From the NCBI RefSeq assembly GCF_014873875.1, contig NZ_JADBEM010000001.1, positions 2,728,001 through 2,792,000 on the forward strand: a stretch of DNA of 64,000 nt. The letters are read 5' to 3'. This stretch comes from Actinopolymorpha pittospori. GTDB lineage: Bacteria > Actinomycetota > Actinomycetes > Propionibacteriales > Actinopolymorphaceae. The notes beneath the pieces are model-generated. The model was not told where the DNA came from, did not search any database, and worked only from the letters and a program-made list of their open reading frames with translations. Each line of letters opens with the position of its first letter. Positions within the stretch are counted from its first letter, which is position 1. Below are positions 51,825 to 61,311 of the stretch, piece by piece. The position numbers and the translations under genes were made by a program.

Positions 51825-52790
51825 ATGTCGAAGTCTCGCGGTATCCGAATGCTGGTCGCGGCCCTTGGTCTGCTGCCCCTCCTGGCCGCGTGCGGCCAGT
51901 CCGCTCCCTCCGACGCGTCGGCCGGCGATGCGCGCGCCGGCGCCGCGCCTGGTGACACCGCGCCTGGTGACACCGCGACGCCCAGTGTCGAGGCCACGAC
52001 GGACTCCGCTGGACTGCTGTCCGTTCCTGGGGATGTGTCGCCGGAGACGCGGAACGCGTATCTGATGGAGAACGCGATGGCGTCGTGTATGCGGGAGCAG
52101 GGGTTTGTGTACACCCCGCATGTGCAGGAGTGGCAGGACCTGGCGGCGGCGGTGGATGGGGCGGATTACGCGGCGGCGAAGGCGTTTCGGGGGAAGTACG
52201 GGTTCGGGTTCTATTCCGGTGCGGTGTATCCGGATGATCCGAAGGCACCGGGCAGTAAGGCGAGCGAGCCGGCGCCGTCCGCGCAGTCGGCGTATGTGAA
52301 CTCGTTGGGTCCGGCTCAGCGGTCGGCCTATGACAAGGCGTTGATGGGTACGCCGCGGATGGTCGCTGGTCGGAAGAAGCTCGGTGGTTGTATGGCGCGG
52401 ACCCAGGAACAGGTGTACGGGCCGGAGAAGTCGGCCGCCGAACTGGAGCAGGAGTCGGCGGCGAACCAGGAGAAGGATCGGGAGTCGGCTCAGGCACTCG
52501 ACGGTGACCCGCGGTTGGTGGCGCTGGCGCAGTCGTACGCGTCGTGTCTGCGACGTGAGGGTGTCAGCGTCTCCACGACCCAGCCGACCGGTATCGGGGA
52601 CGCGGTGAAGTTCTCCTTCGCCGAGACGCTCCCGCCCACCGGGCCGACCAGCCTGACCAGGCAGGAGGCCCTCTCCCGACTCACCAACGAGATCCACCTC
52701 GCGCTCACCGACCTCGAGTGTGGCAAGGAGTTCCGGGCCGACTACTTCCCCAAGCTCAAGCAGCACCCGTACCACGGATCGAACGGATGA
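51825..52790 (+). CDS. Lipoprotein paralogue of the sigma-linked protein
   Basis: A 321-aa lipoprotein with lipobox LLAAC (Cys23), then a Thr/Ala-rich linker and the same external four-cysteine domain as the protein at 49,983. Codons for VPGDVSPETRN to EQES are identical in DNA, whereas the sequence after this block (AANQEKDRESAQALDGDPRLV) differs. It overlaps the adaptor gene by ATGA (52787-52790), making it the first gene of the export operon. It probably works outside the membrane as a ligand binder for the exporter. Domain family not recognised. Confidence 0.8.
   Translation: MSKSRGIRMLVAALGLLPLLAACGQSAPSDASAGDARAGAAPGDTAPGDTATPSVEATTDSAGLLSVPGDVSPETRNAYLMENAMASCMREQGFVYTPHVQEWQDLAAAVDGADYAAAKAFRGKYGFGFYSGAVYPDDPKAPGSKASEPAPSAQSAYVNSLGPAQRSAYDKALMGTPRMVAGRKKLGGCMARTQEQVYGPEKSAAELEQESAANQEKDRESAQALDGDPRLVALAQSYASCLRREGVSVSTTQPTGIGDAVKFSFAETLPPTGPTSLTRQEALSRLTNEIHLALTDLECGKEFRADYFPKLKQHPYHGSNG
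52021..52457. repeat. Right arm of 437-bp perfect inverted repeat
   Basis: Exact reverse complement of 50310-50746. It lies within the lipoprotein gene, in the same reading frame as the left arm in the other gene, so recombination between arms would keep both frames. The third-position bases in the arm are less G/C-biased (for example TAT, GTT and TTT codons) than in the flanks, suggesting a distinct history. Confidence 0.95.
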
Positions 52791-54390
52791 CGCGAAGCCG
52801 CTCCGCCAGACTGGGAGCCGTCGTCCTCGTGGTCGCTCTCGTCGGAGCCGGCGGCTGGTTCGCCGGGAGCAGGATGCAGTCGCCCGCCGATGCGGCCGCG
52901 GCACAGCAGCCGCCGAAGGCGCGCCCGATCACCGTCGGCGTCGTACGGCAGCCGCTGACCGCGTCGGTGGTGGCGCAGGGCTCGGTGGAGTTCGCCTCAC
53001 CGCGCCCGCTCACCCTGGCCGGCTCCGTGGGCAGCTCGGCGAGTTCGGACGGCGACGGCGAGCTCGCCCAGCGGGTCACCAAGGCACCGGTCGCCGGCCG
53101 GGTCCTCAAGGAGGGCGACGTCCTCATGGAGGTGAGCGGCCGGCCGGTGCTGGTACTTCGGGGAGCCGTCCCGATGTACCGGACGCTCCGCCCGGGCACG
53201 TCGGGTGACGACGTACGCCAGCTTCAGCAGGCGCTGCGCCGGCTCGGCTACGACCCGGGTGCAGTCAGCGGCACGTACCGTCAGGAGACCGCGTCGGCGG
53301 TGACCCGCTGGTACCGCGGCAAGCACTACCAGCCGCAGGAGCCGACGGTCGCCGACCGGCAGCGGCTCGGCGAACTGCAGGGAGCGGTGTACGGCGCGCA
53401 GCAGGCCCTCCTCGACGCGGAGGCTCCCGAGCCACCGGCCGATCCCACGGGTGGTGCGGAGCCGGGCAAGCCGTCGCCGGACGGCACGCCTCCCAGCGAT
53501 GACCCGCCCCCGAGCGACGACACGACCCCACCCGCCGACACGACCCCACCCGCCGACAAGCCATCCGGTAAGGGCACGACCTCACATGCTGGTGCGGCGC
53601 GGACCGGGGAGAGCGACGAAGCCCGCGAGCTGCGGATCAGGGCAGCCCGGAACCAGCTGGACACGGCCAACGCGGCCCTCACCGCCTTCCAGAGTTCCTA
53701 CGGCACGAAGGTCCCCGCCGGTGAGGTGGTGTTCTTCCCCGAACTCCCGGTCCGGATGAGCAAGGTGTCGGTGCGGGTCGGCGACACACCGTCCGGGCAG
53801 ATCGGGACGGTGACCAGCTCCGAGGTCGTGGTGCAGGCGGTGGTGCCCGGAGCCGACGCCACCTCGCTGCGGACCGGCATGAACGCGCGGATCCAGCTCC
53901 CGGACGGCACGGAGGCGAAGGGTGTCGTCGGGGCGATCGGCGGTTCGGCCACATCGGCGAACGCCGCGGCCGGCGATGCGAAGTCGGACGACGGTTCCTC
54001 GGAAGACGGCGCCCCGGCAGACACAGACGCCGACGCGGCAGACGCGGACGCGGCAGCAGGGGACGCCGCGCCGGCCGACGCCGCGGTGCCAGGCGGACCC
54101 TCCGCGCCGGTGCAACTCCAGATCGCCGTCACCGACTCCGGGCAGCTCGCACGGAACGCCGGGCTGTCGGCGAAGGTGACCATTGAGGTGGGCGCGTCGG
54201 ACGGCGACGTGCTCGCGGTCCCACTCGTCGCGGTCCGTACGTCGGCGAACGGGCAGGCGCGCGTCCAGGTCCTCCGAGCGGGCAGGGCCAAGAACGTCCC
54301 CGTCACCGTGGGACTGTCCTCAGGTGACCTGGTCGAGGTCAAGCCGACGGACGGCACGCTGAAGGAGGGCGACCAGGTGGTGGTCGGCCA

Positions 54391-54394
<4 letters not shown>
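52787..54394 (+). CDS. Efflux adaptor with peptidoglycan-binding domain
   Basis: A 535-aa protein. An N-terminal membrane anchor (LGAVVLVVALVGAGGWFAG) leads to a HlyD/MacA-like part (APVAGRVLKEGDVLMEVSGRPVLVLRG). A PG_binding_1 domain follows (GTSGDDVRQLQQALRRLGYDPG, about residues 137-180). Beyond it is a helical hairpin with a long Pro/Asp-rich insert, then a second beta-barrel part near the C-terminus (QLQIAVTDSGQLARNAGLSAKV). It spans the wall and connects the permease to the cell surface. The next gene overlaps by 4 bp. Confidence 0.85.
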
Positions 54395-55121
<727 letters not shown>

Positions 55122-55125
<4 letters not shown>

Positions 55126-56339
55126 CCGCTCCGCGGCGTCCGTTCATGGATCCCAGGGACCTGTGGACAGAGGCGTTGGCGGGCGTGCTCGCCCGGCCGA
55201 TGCGGTCGGTTCTCACCACCTTGGGAACGGTCCTCGGCATCGCCACCCTGGTCATCACCATCGGTGTCGCCTCCACCGCCGGCAACCAGATCGTCGGCAG
55301 GTTCAGCGCGCTCACCGCCACCTCGGTGACGGTCGTGGCGCCCTCCCAACCCGGCGACGACGGCCTCGTGGACTGGTCGGGCACCGACGCCGTCGAACGC
55401 CTCGCGGGTGTGGAGTCGGTCGCGGCGCTCGCCGACTCCGACACCACCGCGAACGTCCAGGTACGCGCCAACAACGTCATCGCGCCGGGAGGTGCGCTCG
55501 GGCAGTCCCTGGCGGTGGTCGCCGCGTCCGACGACCTGCCGAAGGCCGTCCGCGGCGCGATGGCCGCCGGGCGGTTCTTCGACACCGGCAACATCGCCCG
55601 GCACGACCAGGTGGCGGTGCTCGGCGACCAGGCTGCCCGCCTGCTCGGCATCCGCGCGGTGCAGGACGCGCCCGCGATCTTCTTCGAGGGCCAGTCCTAC
55701 ACGGTGATCGGGATCCTCGGCGGAATCCAACGTGAGCAGCGGCTTTCCACCGCGGTGATCCTGCCGCCGACGACCGCGGCGGACCGGGTCGGCCTCGAAC
55801 ACCCGACCCGGGTCCTGGTCAACACCAGGCTCGGCGCCGCGCAGCAGGTGGCCCGGCAGGCGCCGGTCGCACTCGCGCCAGGCTCGCCGAACACCCTCAC
55901 CGTGCTGGCTCCGCCGGACCTTTCCAAGGCCAGGAAGGGCGTGGAGGGCGACGTCAACAGTCTCTTTCTGGTGCTGGGCCTGGTCTCCCTGGTGGTGGGT
56001 GCGATCGGCATCGCCAACGTGACACTGGTGACGGTGATGGAGCGGGTCGCGGAGATCGGCCTGCGGCGTGCGCTGGGTGCGTCGAGACGACAGGTCTCGG
56101 CACAGTTCCTGCTGGAGTCGGCGACCATCGGTCTGCTCGGTGGTGTCATCGGTGCCGCGACCGGAGTGGTCGTCGTGGTCTGCGTCGCGGCGGCCAAACA
56201 CTGGACGCCGGTGCTGGACTACCGGCTCGCTCTCGGTGCTCCGCTCGCCGGTGCCCTGGTCGGGTTGCTCGCCGGGCTGTACCCGTCGCTGCGCGCCGCG
56301 CGGATGGAACCCGTCGACGCCCTGCGCGCTCCCTCCTGA
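55122..56339 (+). CDS. FtsX/MacB-type ABC permease
   Basis: A 405-aa protein. One N-terminal helix (MRSVLTTLGTVLGIATLVITIGVAS) is followed by an external MacB_PCD domain of about 220 residues. Three C-terminal helices follow (GLVSLVVGAIGIANV, IGLLGGVIGAATGVVVVV, APLAGALVGLLAGLYPS), separated by EIGLRRALGASRRQV. This is the MacB layout. It completes the operon lipoprotein-adaptor-ATPase-permease. It may export or extract lipids, peptides or antibiotics at the cell surface. Confidence 0.92.
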
Positions 56340-56390
56340 CCCGGCGCGGATGCCCCGCTCGCTTCACCGGCTCGATGGGGGAGACGCACC

Positions 56391-57140
56391 CTAGTCGACG
56401 ACGGAGCCGCAGGTGATGTTGAACGCGGTCGCGGTCATGGTGCGTGCCCGGTCGGAGGCGGCGAAGGCGGCGACGTGCCCGACGTCCTCGAAGGTTGCAG
56501 CGCGGTTCAGCATCGTCTGCCCCACGATGCCCTCGACGATGGCGTCGCGTCCTTCGAAGTTCTGGGGGAGTGTCTCGGGTACGCCACCGGTCTGCAGGGT
56601 CAGGACGCGGATCCCGTGTGGGCCGAGTTCGACCGCCAGGCTGCGTCGTAGCGCCTCCACCGCGCCGAAGGCCACCTGGAGACCGCCCAGGTTGGGCATC
56701 GGGTCGCCGTAACCGCCGAACATGAGGATCACGCCCGAACCCTGCCGGATCATGTGTCGGGCCGCCGCCTTCGAGGTGAGGAACGTGGTGCGGACGGCTG
56801 TGACGACCGGGGCCTCGAGGTCCGCGAGCCGCATCTGGGCGAGCGGGGTGCCCTGGACGTCTCCGTGCGAGATCAGGTTGAAGGAGATGTCGAGGCTTCC
56901 GAAATCGCGGGCCACGGCGTCGGCGTGCTCGTCGACGGCCGCCTCGTCGAGCGCGTCGACCTGCGCGATCTCGGCCTTGCCACCCGCTGCCCGAATCTTC
57001 TCGGCCACGGCCTCGAGCCGCGAGACGGTACGGCCGGCGAGATGGACGGTGGCGCCCTCGCGGGCGAAGCCCCGGGCGACCGCGCTGCCGATCGCGCCCG
57101 CGCCGCCGTAGATGATCGCGTTCCGTCCGGGCAACAACAT
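56391..57140 (-). CDS. SDR-family protein lacking the Tyr-Lys catalytic pair
   Basis: A 249-aa protein. ATG 57140 has GAGGAAGG upstream. NAD(P) motif YGGAGAIGSAVARGFA (residues 11-26) and AGRTVSRLEAV are normal. At the active site the usual Y-x-x-x-K is replaced by AFGAVEALRRSLA, four residues shorter, with Phe in the Tyr place and no Lys. The strand before it has NLISHGDV. Such proteins probably bind cofactor but use other chemistry or act as binding or structural proteins. Function unknown. Confidence 0.8.
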   Translation of the reverse strand: MLLPGRNAIIYGGAGAIGSAVARGFAREGATVHLAGRTVSRLEAVAEKIRAAGGKAEIAQVDALDEAAVDEHADAVARDFGSLDISFNLISHGDVQGTPLAQMRLADLEAPVVTAVRTTFLTSKAAARHMIRQGSGVILMFGGYGDPMPNLGGLQVAFGAVEALRRSLAVELGPHGIRVLTLQTGGVPETLPQNFEGRDAIVEGIVGQTMLNRAATFEDVGHVAAFAASDRARTMTATAFNITCGSVVD

Positions 57141-57211
57141 GTCGTACCTTCCTCGTCGATGGTTCGGTACCCACGGCCGTGTCGTGGCGTCGAGGTTTCC
57201 GGGAGGCCTGA

Positions 57212-58102
57212 TCACTCGATGGTGAGCATTCCTTCCGGCATGCCGTCCACGGAGACCTCGAGCCACATCGGCCGCCAGTTCGGGAGTTCGTGGTAACGCC
57301 GGAGCTCGGCGAAGCCGCCGAGCCAGCCCATCCAGGAGTCGTAGGGCGGGTCCTGTTCGTCGAAGCCGCTCTGGACGAACGTCAAGGTGGTCTTGCCGTC
57401 CGACTCGGCGAGCTCCCAGGTGCTGGTCATGCTGGTCATGCCGTCGTCCCACGCGATGGAGAGCTTTCTGCCGGACTCGAGCTCCAGGATCTTCGCGGGT
57501 GACGGGTCCAGGTGGAAGCCGCCCATCGCCCAGCGGCCGCCGACATACGGTTCGAGGTCGATCCGCGCGCCGAACCACCTGGCGAACGCGTCGGGGTCGA
57601 TGATCGAGTCGTAGACGTCCTGCGCCGAGGCGTCGATGACGAACTCCTCCCGCATCCTCGGTGAGGTGAAGTCGCATTTCGGAGTGAGCGGACGTCCCTC
57701 CAGATGATCGACCAGGTTGGCGCCGGAGAGCGCCCAGAAGGTGTGCAGGACGGCGAGCTTTCCGGCGCCGGCGATCATGTCGGCGAATGTCGGTAGGCCG
57801 GCGTGGACGATCGTCAGGATGGTGGCCTGTGCTCCGTCGGGTTCGACGCGAAACTCCACGGTGGTGTCGGTGTCGTCGATCCGCCAGGAGAAGCGCAGCG
57901 TCTGGTCGTCGACGTGAAGGAGTTCCTGACGCGGCGCGTCTCCCTCGGGCGTGTGACGGCCCCAGAACTCGTAGCGGTTCGGGAGGTCGACCTCGGCGTG
58001 CTCGGCCAGCCAGACGCGCAGGGCCTGCGCGTCGGTCAGCGCGTCGTACACGTCGGCGACCGGCGCTCGGACTCGGACGCGCAGCGTCATGGGCTCAGTC
58101 AT
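57212..58102 (-). CDS. SRPBCC (AHSA1-type) tandem-domain protein
   Basis: A 296-aa protein of two START-like domains. The first begins LRVRVRAPVADVYDALTDAQALRVWLAE, the second EEFVIDASAQDVYDSIIDPDAFARWFGARIDLEPYVGGRWAMGG. They form hydrophobic ligand cavities as in AHSA1. ATG 58102 overlaps the end of the ArsR gene by eight bases, so the two are co-transcribed; this ArsR-SRPBCC pairing is common in actinobacteria. Ligand unknown. Confidence 0.87.
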   Translation of the reverse strand: MTEPMTLRVRVRAPVADVYDALTDAQALRVWLAEHAEVDLPNRYEFWGRHTPEGDAPRQELLHVDDQTLRFSWRIDDTDTTVEFRVEPDGAQATILTIVHAGLPTFADMIAGAGKLAVLHTFWALSGANLVDHLEGRPLTPKCDFTSPRMREEFVIDASAQDVYDSIIDPDAFARWFGARIDLEPYVGGRWAMGGFHLDPSPAKILELESGRKLSIAWDDGMTSMTSTWELAESDGKTTLTFVQSGFDEQDPPYDSWMGWLGGFAELRRYHELPNWRPMWLEVSVDGMPEGMLTIE

Positions 58103-58652
58103 CGGTTCTTCCCTTCGGATAGCAGGCGACAGCGAGCTTGAAGGCGTCGCCCTCTGCGCCCCCGTAACGGGTGAAAAGGTCCTGCAGGGTGGACCTGAGG
58201 TCGGCAAGGAACTCCTGACGCTGCTCCGGGCGGACCCGGATCTCGCCGGAGACCCCGATGGACGGAAGCTCCGGCGCGGAAGGATCGAGAGCCGCGACGT
58301 CGGCCTGGACCTCCTCCATCAGGTCGAGCAGGTAGCCGAGGCTCAGCGCGTCGCGGCTCGTCTGCGGGCCGATTCGGCCGACGAGGCGGGGCGACAGCCA
58401 GTAGGAGCGGGCGGCCGCCTGATAGATGCCCTCGTGGATGGCGCGTACCCGGCGCTCGGACACCTGCGTAACCAGGCCGGCGTCGGCCAGGCGTTTCACG
58501 TGGTAGTAGACCCGCTGCGGGGTCTGGTCCAGCCGGCTCGCGACCTGCGTGCAGGAACGCGGCTCGGCGAGTTGCCGCAGCACCTCGATGCGCTGCGGCT
58601 TGAGCAGGGCCTCGGCCTGCTCCACCTGGTCCAGGTACAGAACGTCTCTCAT
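58095..58652 (-). CDS. ArsR-type winged-helix regulator
   Basis: A 185-aa protein. The start ATG 58652 (MRDVLYLDQVEQAEALLKPQRIEVLRQLAEPRSCTQVASRL) fits the family and has GAGGA upstream. A longer frame begins with TTG inside TTGACA near 58,691, which looks like a promoter -35 instead. The HTH continues into QTPQRVYYHVKRLADAGLV. There are no metal-binding cysteines. It probably represses its own operon with the SRPBCC protein as a paired output. Confidence 0.85.
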   Translation of the reverse strand: MRDVLYLDQVEQAEALLKPQRIEVLRQLAEPRSCTQVASRLDQTPQRVYYHVKRLADAGLVTQVSERRVRAIHEGIYQAAARSYWLSPRLVGRIGPQTSRDALSLGYLLDLMEEVQADVAALDPSAPELPSIGVSGEIRVRPEQRQEFLADLRSTLQDLFTRYGGAEGDAFKLAVACYPKGRTDD

Positions 58653-58767
58653 CGCAAAGTCATCCTCGTACATAAAAACTTTCTTTGTCAATGCAGCGGG
58701 ACTGGAGAAGGGTGTGACAGGAGAGCCGATGCGACTCAGGGCAGGGGACGAAGCGGAGGAGCGGACG

Positions 58768-59928
58768 TCAGCGGTGTCGACCGAACCGGGCCGGCGCCAC
58801 CGCGTCGCCCGCGGTACCCGACTCGGCCAGTGCCAGCAGCAGGTCGATGCCGTCGGCGCGGAAGATCGTCCGGGCGCGCTCGATCTGCTCGAACCTCGCC
58901 GGTCCGTCGGGGTGCAGTGCGTCCAGTGCCGTCACGAGGTCGTGGGGCGTGTCGGACCGGCGGGCCAGCCCGGCCCGGGTGAGATGACGGCCGGCGGCCC
59001 GGCCGTGCCCTGGCAGCGGCGCATGGATCACGACCGGGGTGCCGGCCCGGAACGCTTCGGCGCAGGTCTGTCCGCCGGCGTTCTCCACCACGGCGTAGGC
59101 GCCCGCGACCAGGTCGGGGAGGTCCTCGCGCCAGCCGAGAGCGTGCTCGGGTCCGGCGACCCGGCGTACCTCGTCGAGCAGGCGGCTGTTGCGTCCGCAC
59201 AGGGCCAGCGGAAAGTAGCGCCCGGTGGACGCCAACGCGCGCACCGTGTCGGCCAGGCCGTTGGCCACGCCCCAGGATCCCGAGGAGACCAGCACGGTCG
59301 GGGGTCTGGCCGCGACGGCAGGTGGCGTAGGTCGTGCGTCGGGGTTCGGGCGCTCGTACTCCGGCCGCACGATCGGGCCGAGCCAGTGCGCACGCCCCGA
59401 CACCAGCGTCGCGGCGGTACGTTGCCCGGAAGGGGTCAGGCACAGATAGGCGTCGTTTCCGGAGGACAACCAGACCGCGTGTGGGTTGAACTCCGTGATC
59501 ACGACGAGTGTCGGCACGTCCAGCCGACCCTCCTCGCGCAGTCGTCCGACGACCGCGCCGGCCAGATGGAACGTGCTGAACACCGCGTCCGGTGCGATCT
59601 CGCGCAGCGCCGCGTGCCCCGCCGGAGCGGCCAGCCGTACGAGCGGTTCGATCATCCTGCGGCCCTCTCGCGGATCACCGAAGGCGTCGTACACCCGCTG
59701 GTAGCGGCCCGGGGCGTGGCGCAGCATCAGGCCGTAGATGCCGCGGACGCCGACGCCGAACCCCGCGGGCAGCAGGTCGAGCACGTCGACGAGGTAGGTC
59801 GTGTGGCCGCGTTCCCGCAGCCGTCGGGCGAGTTCGAGGGCCACCCCGTCGTGTCCGCTGCCCATGCTCGCCGACATGATCAGATACCGGCGCCCCGCGT
59901 CCGGTCGAGGTTCCGGCCGGGCGGTCAT
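58768..59928 (-). CDS. MGD-synthase-like glycosyltransferase (GT28 type)
   Basis: A 386-aa GT-B protein. The N-terminal acceptor part has SASMGSGHDGVALELARRLRERG, the signature of monogalactosyldiacylglycerol-synthase-like enzymes. The C-terminal donor part has VENAGGQTCAEAFRAGTPVVIHAPLPGHG, which binds the UDP-sugar. It is probably a peripheral membrane enzyme that glycosylates lipid or wall precursors. An upstream 37-codon frame ends ATGA on its start codon. Two operator-like sites lie upstream. Confidence 0.85.
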   Translation of the reverse strand: MTARPEPRPDAGRRYLIMSASMGSGHDGVALELARRLRERGHTTYLVDVLDLLPAGFGVGVRGIYGLMLRHAPGRYQRVYDAFGDPREGRRMIEPLVRLAAPAGHAALREIAPDAVFSTFHLAGAVVGRLREEGRLDVPTLVVITEFNPHAVWLSSGNDAYLCLTPSGQRTAATLVSGRAHWLGPIVRPEYERPNPDARPTPPAVAARPPTVLVSSGSWGVANGLADTVRALASTGRYFPLALCGRNSRLLDEVRRVAGPEHALGWREDLPDLVAGAYAVVENAGGQTCAEAFRAGTPVVIHAPLPGHGRAAGRHLTRAGLARRSDTPHDLVTALDALHPDGPARFEQIERARTIFRADGIDLLLALAESGTAGDAVAPARFGRHR

Positions 59929-60038
59929 GCGTCCTGCCGTACGAACTCAGACTCAGACTCGAACTCGGACTCGCGCTCGGGCGCGGTGCGGGCGGCGGAA
60001 AGGGGACCAGCCACGCGAACCGGGGCGAACGGCGGCAT
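59925..60038 (-). CDS. Possible 37-aa leader ORF overlapping the glycosyltransferase start
   Basis: An ATG-to-TGA frame of 38 codons. Its TGA overlaps the glycosyltransferase ATG (ATGA). The C-terminal half is acidic with an ESEFESESEF repeat from a hexanucleotide tract. No Shine-Dalgarno is visible and its start abuts operator 1. It may be a coupling leader, an N-terminal piece left by a frameshift, or chance. Confidence 0.25.
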   Translation of the reverse strand: MPPFAPVRVAGPLSAARTAPERESEFESESEFVRQDA

Positions 60039-60039
60039 T

Positions 60040-60056
60040 GTCAAGCAACGGTTGAC
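60040..60056. promoter_or_regulatory. Operator-like site 1, GTCAA-N7-TTGAC
   Basis: GTCAAGCAACGGTTGAC is a 17-bp site with perfect 5-bp arms. Site 2 has the same spacing, 65 bp centre to centre. It lies between divergent glycosyltransferase and DMT transporter genes, on the glycosyltransferase side. Confidence 0.55.
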
Positions 60057-60104
60057 GCTGGCGCGTCCGATCGGGACAAGGCCGGTCCGAACGGCCCCAA
60101 CCCT

Positions 60105-60121
60105 GTCAATCACTGCTTGAC
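60105..60121. promoter_or_regulatory. Operator-like site 2, GTCAA-N7-TTGAC
   Basis: GTCAATCACTGCTTGAC repeats the arms and spacing of site 1. Its right arm overlaps the -35 of the promoter at 60117, so occupancy would block transcription toward the DMT gene. Confidence 0.55.
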
Positions 60122-60145
60122 GGCGGTGGGTGGGGATTGTGTAGA
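60117..60145 (+). promoter_or_regulatory. Candidate promoter toward the DMT transporter
   Basis: TTGACG (60117-60122), 17 bases, TGTAGA (60140-60145). It overlaps operator-like site 2. It would give a leader of about 140 nt or more before the transporter start. Confidence 0.45.
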
Positions 60146-60287
60146 ACAGAAGGGCCCACCGTCGGAAGGTTCGTCGGGCGGTGACGTTCGCGAAGCGGTA
60201 CGGGGGGTTCGTCCGCCGGACACACGTGCCTCGCTTCGTCGTCGCCCTCCTACGAACCACGTGAGTGTCCGATCAGTCGCGCGTCGT

Positions 60288-61253
60288 GTGACCAGGTCCG
60301 GGCACCATTGGAGGTACCCAGTCTCTCGGCAGGTCACATTGATTCTCACCGCCATTCTCGCGGCGCTCGCGGCAGCCAGTAACGCTTTCGCGTCGGTGTT
60401 GCAGCGCCACGAGGCGCGCAACGCGCCAGGAAAGGAATCATTCCGACTGGCGCTGCTGGTGGACATGGCGCGGCGACCTTTGTGGTGGCTTGGCATCCTC
60501 GGCATCATCGGTGGTGCACTGTTCCAGTTCGTCGCCTTGCTGACCGGCCCGCTGGCCCTGGTGCAGCCGGTCATGATGGTGGAGCTACCGATCACCTTGC
60601 TGCTGGCATCTCTCCTGCTCCAGCGTCCGATCACCCGGGGATCACTGATCGGGACGCTCAGCGTGACGATCGGCGTGATCGCGCTCGTGGTGGCCGTTTC
60701 GCCGTCTGGTGGGCACTCCTATGTCGCGCCGCTGCGTTGGATGCTGGCCCTCGTCGCGACCGCAGGTGGAGTGGCCGTGCTGGTCATGCTCGGTCGCGCG
60801 ACCCGCGGCGGGGCCAGCGCCGCTGCCCTGGGCGCCTCGGCGGCGATGATGTTCGCGCTGACCGCCGCGCTGATGAAGAGTGCGACCGGAGAACTCTCTG
60901 GCGGCGGGGCCGTCGCGTTCCTCACCACGTGGCAGCTGTACGCCACAATCATCGCGGGCGTGGTGGCCGTCTTCTTGCTGCAGAACGCCTATCAGGCCGG
61001 CTCCCTGGTCGCCGCGCAACCGGCGATCACCGTGGGGGACGCCCTGGTCAGCCTGGTGCTGGGCGTGCTGCTCTTCGAGGAGGACCTGCGGCTCGGCGGG
61101 TGGCTCGCACTCGCCATCGTCGGACTCGCCCTGATCATCGGCGGTGCGGTCGAACTCTCCCGGTCACCCCTGGTCGCCGGCGTCGTCACGGGCGAGGAGT
61201 CCCACGCCACCAGCGAGGTGGGTTCCGACGGACAGGACGAGGCGCCTTCCTGA
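60288..61253 (+). CDS. DMT-family membrane transporter (EamA/NIPA-like)
   Basis: About 321 aa from GTG 60288; TTG 60339 is an alternative close to the first helix. It has nine to ten helices: LILTAILAALAAASNAFASVLQRHEA, GIIGGALFQFVALLTGPLALVQPVMMVELP, SVTIGVIALVVAV and the C-terminal GGWLALAIVGLALIIGG. The repeated helix-end PLALVQPVM and AAQPAITVGDALVSLVLG are typical of DMT transporters. The polar C-terminal tail (TGEESHATSEVG) is probably cytosolic. Substrate unknown. Confidence 0.82.
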   Translation: MTRSGHHWRYPVSRQVTLILTAILAALAAASNAFASVLQRHEARNAPGKESFRLALLVDMARRPLWWLGILGIIGGALFQFVALLTGPLALVQPVMMVELPITLLLASLLLQRPITRGSLIGTLSVTIGVIALVVAVSPSGGHSYVAPLRWMLALVATAGGVAVLVMLGRATRGGASAAALGASAAMMFALTAALMKSATGELSGGGAVAFLTTWQLYATIIAGVVAVFLLQNAYQAGSLVAAQPAITVGDALVSLVLGVLLFEEDLRLGGWLALAIVGLALIIGGAVELSRSPLVAGVVTGEESHATSEVGSDGQDEAPS

Positions 61254-61311
61254 CCGAGTCGTCGCCTCCCGGACGCGACTAGCCCACCCGGACAACGGGA
61301 ACGAGAGGTGA

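Noticed and set aside
59944..59980. Hexanucleotide tract as a regulatory repeat
   Set aside because: The imperfect ACTCGG/ACTCAG run is explained by the acidic codons of the mini-ORF and shows no dyad.
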